Shown one piece after another: positions 53,167 through 53,170 of a stretch of DNA of 53,170 nucleotides. This DNA is from Pseudomonadota bacterium (GTDB lineage: Bacteria > Pseudomonadota > Gammaproteobacteria > Burkholderiales > Burkholderiaceae_E). The DNA lies in assembly GCA_963204785.1 (NCBI GenBank), contig CAUJHG010000008.1, positions 1-53,170 on the forward strand, written 5' to 3'. Made by a program: the position numbers and the translations under genes. A model generated the notes under the pieces. The model made no database searches and was not told the origin of the DNA. It saw only the letters and a list, made by a program, of their open reading frames with translations. How positions within the stretch are numbered: position 1 is the stretch's first letter; each line of letters begins with the position of its first letter.

Positions 53167-53170
53167 TCAG

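Overview
The window (53,170 bp, mostly GC-rich) looks like the chromosome of a beta-proteobacterium of the order Burkholderiales. The case rests on gene content and order: a porin ending in Phe, coq7, the order rplM-rpsI-argC-erpA-anmK-M23 peptidase-tyrS, a second block glyA-nrdR-ribD-ribE-ribBA-ribH-nusB-thiL-pgpA-pncC-recA-recX-sucC-sucD-terC, a ZTP riboswitch before glyA and a type IV pilin. No genus can be assigned from the sequence alone.

Layout. 1-842: the 3' end of a 23S rRNA gene, a 5S rRNA gene and a terminator. 999-9341 (minus): a six-gene operon for a dipeptide/oligopeptide-type ABC importer interleaved with two M20 amidohydrolases. 9580-14490: a lipoprotein-like aminopeptidase, fadD, a MarR regulator and a major porin. 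14759-24489: housekeeping genes for ubiquinone, ribosomal proteins L13/S9, arginine, Fe-S insertion, anhydromuramate recycling, a cell-wall peptidase and TyrRS. This stretch includes a candidate small RNA with an exposed anti-Shine-Dalgarno loop (16156-16253) and a 32-codon remnant of dtd after tyrS. 24544-26186: a hicBA pair followed directly by an intact IS5-family element. 26246-38606: the riboswitch and glyA-to-recA core block, with riboflavin biosynthesis, a diguanylate cyclase and a LexA box before recA. 38623-43166: recX, a vapBC-like pair, sucCD and a TerC-family membrane protein. 43317-46858: an FHA protein, a CHASE2 adenylate cyclase and an overlapping metallo-beta-lactamase-fold phosphodiesterase, which together look like a cAMP signalling module. 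46890-52306: an accessory island of about 5.4 kb made almost entirely of toxin-antitoxin and Fic genes. 52658-53166: a sigma-54 promoter and a pilA-like pilin.

How the parts fit together. The peptide operon would import peptides or acylated amino acids and hydrolyse them in the cytosol. The rib genes supply FMN/FAD, with a RibBA whose cyclohydrolase half has lost its zinc cysteines. The adenylate cyclase and phosphodiesterase overlap by 26 bp, so cAMP synthesis and removal are probably co-translated. The island holds PIN/RHH, TacA-like, HigBA, Fic, HicAB, HigBA and truncated-HigB/HigA units. Two of them share a 25-bp repeat upstream, and the Fic gene carries a frameshift and a striking set of four identical 10-bp boxes directly before its start.

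Most interesting for follow-up: the anti-Shine-Dalgarno small RNA at 16156-16253, the toxin-antitoxin island with its repeat pair, the Fic operator array, predicted leaderless transcripts (higB, the FHA gene, possibly hicA), and the tandemly triplicated ribosome-binding site ahead of the peptide-binding protein gene. All functional calls come from reading protein motifs and DNA patterns; no database search was run.
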